Source of the DNA: Chitinophaga jiangningensis | Lineage (GTDB): Bacteria; Bacteroidota; Bacteroidia; Chitinophagales; Chitinophagaceae | Direction of reading: 5' to 3' | NCBI RefSeq assembly: GCF_900142605.1 | Contig: NZ_FRBL01000001.1 | Location: 992,001-1,056,000, forward strand | Length of the DNA: 64,000 nucleotides | In this document: piece by piece, positions 63,527 to 64,000 of the stretch | How positions within the stretch are numbered: the first letter of the stretch is position 1 | How the letters are laid out: each line of letters begins with the position of its first letter | The notes under the pieces: model-generated | Seen by the model: only the letters and a program-made list of their open reading frames with translations | Databases searched by the model: none | Told to the model about the DNA's origin: nothing | Made by a program: the position numbers and the translations under genes

Positions 63527-64000
63527 GTCTTCTTACCACCTAACGTAAATCTACGGGAAATATTGAATCCCCATCTGAACTGACCCTGCAGCCAGGACGA
63601 ATGCGTTTCAGGGATAAACTGGCTTTCCTGTATAGCCGTAGAGTTGGTGAAGTTGATGTGGAAAACGTGCCCGCCGGTTTCTATTTCAATACCTACGCCC
63701 AGTGGGTTATAGAACTTGATGCCGTTCGCTTCAAAGTAGTCCTTGCTTTCCTGGGAGCGGAACGGATAAAAATATTCCACGATAAACCCTACCCGTTTAG
63801 ATATTTTCAGCCGGCCGGCGGCCCCCAGCGCAAACATATTGTTCATGTCCATGTAAGCCACTTTATTGCGGTGTACGTAGGTAGGGCTCAGCGACAGCGT
63901 AAGGCGGTCGCCCAGCTTGCGGCCTATTACCGTTTGCAGCACGTAGTTGAGCCGGTCCGTACCATCTTCAAAATACACCGGGCTGGTTTTATCCTCAGCA
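63514..64000 (-). CDS. Outer-membrane beta-barrel protein (DUF5777-like), cut by window edge
   Basis: The frame is open to base 64000, so only the last 161 residues are seen. The strands alternate (LTLSLSPTYVHRNKV, VGFIVEYFYPF, GVGIEIETGGHVFHINFTNS, FRWGFNISRRFTLG), as in the DUF5777 family of beta-barrels. It overlaps the small HExxH gene by 13 bp. A remaining N-terminal part and signal peptide lie outside the window. Confidence 0.75.
   Translation of the reverse strand, partial: AEDKTSPVYFEDGTDRLNYVLQTVIGRKLGDRLTLSLSPTYVHRNKVAYMDMNNMFALGAAGRLKISKRVGFIVEYFYPFRSQESKDYFEANGIKFYNPLGVGIEIETGGHVFHINFTNSTAIQESQFIPETHSSWLQGQFRWGFNISRRFTLGGKKTWKK

Overview
The window looks like chromosome of a Chitinophaga-type member of the Bacteroidota. 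The signs are a SusC/SusD pair run by a FecI/FecR-type sigma/anti-sigma switch, a GldB gliding lipoprotein, many lipoproteins and TonB-dependent receptors, a group III truncated haemoglobin, and promoter -7 boxes of the Bacteroidota form TAnnTTTG in front of many genes. I see no tRNA, rRNA, CRISPR array, insertion sequence or prophage. Both edges cut genes.

Layout. 1-906: end of an alpha-2-macroglobulin-like protein. 1019-11832: a glycan-uptake locus (susD, susC, ECF sigma, FecR anti-sigma, an SGNH-esterase/EEP-phosphodiesterase fusion, GH3 beta-glucosidase). 11910-20501: DUF1016 nuclease, PbpC, an operon of a membrane protein, a truncated globin and RarA, an M13 peptidase and a YHS lipoprotein. 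20608-24809: a second TonB receptor with a beta-helix-like lipoprotein. 25072-31433: LpxH-like phosphoesterase, phosphate transport (DUF47 + Pit), RfbA, GalE, and the C-terminal half of a split transketolase. 31623-35605: a second ECF sigma with a membrane partner and a Spy/CpxP-like protein, an NTF2-like protein, an AraC regulator and an MBL hydrolase. 35724-41539: the rod-shape operon mreB-mreC-mreD-mrdA-rodA. 41888-50519: PurD, two peptide transporters (POT, OPT), a lipoprotein, and a DUF1501/DUF1800 pair. 50564-56892: a nearly complete molybdenum cofactor cluster with a TauE/SafE exporter and one unknown small protein. 56934-64000: GNAT, cytochrome c, SerS, NadE, an outer-membrane barrel, GldB, ApaG, a small HExxH protein and a cut-off beta-barrel.

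Two non-coding patterns stand out. First, GGGGTAA-N17-ACTA occurs with exactly the same spacing upstream of susC, of the anti-sigma gene and of the SGNH/EEP gene. It is probably the promoter of the local ECF sigma factor and defines a small regulon. Second, several gene ends carry elements of two long hairpins with 3-nt loops that share one arm (order A-B-B'-A'-C-C'-A), so the two hairpins exclude each other. Four such elements (24973, 35631, 41809, 52895) have unrelated sequences but the same architecture. Simpler relatives lie at 919, 15547, 31476 and 45095.
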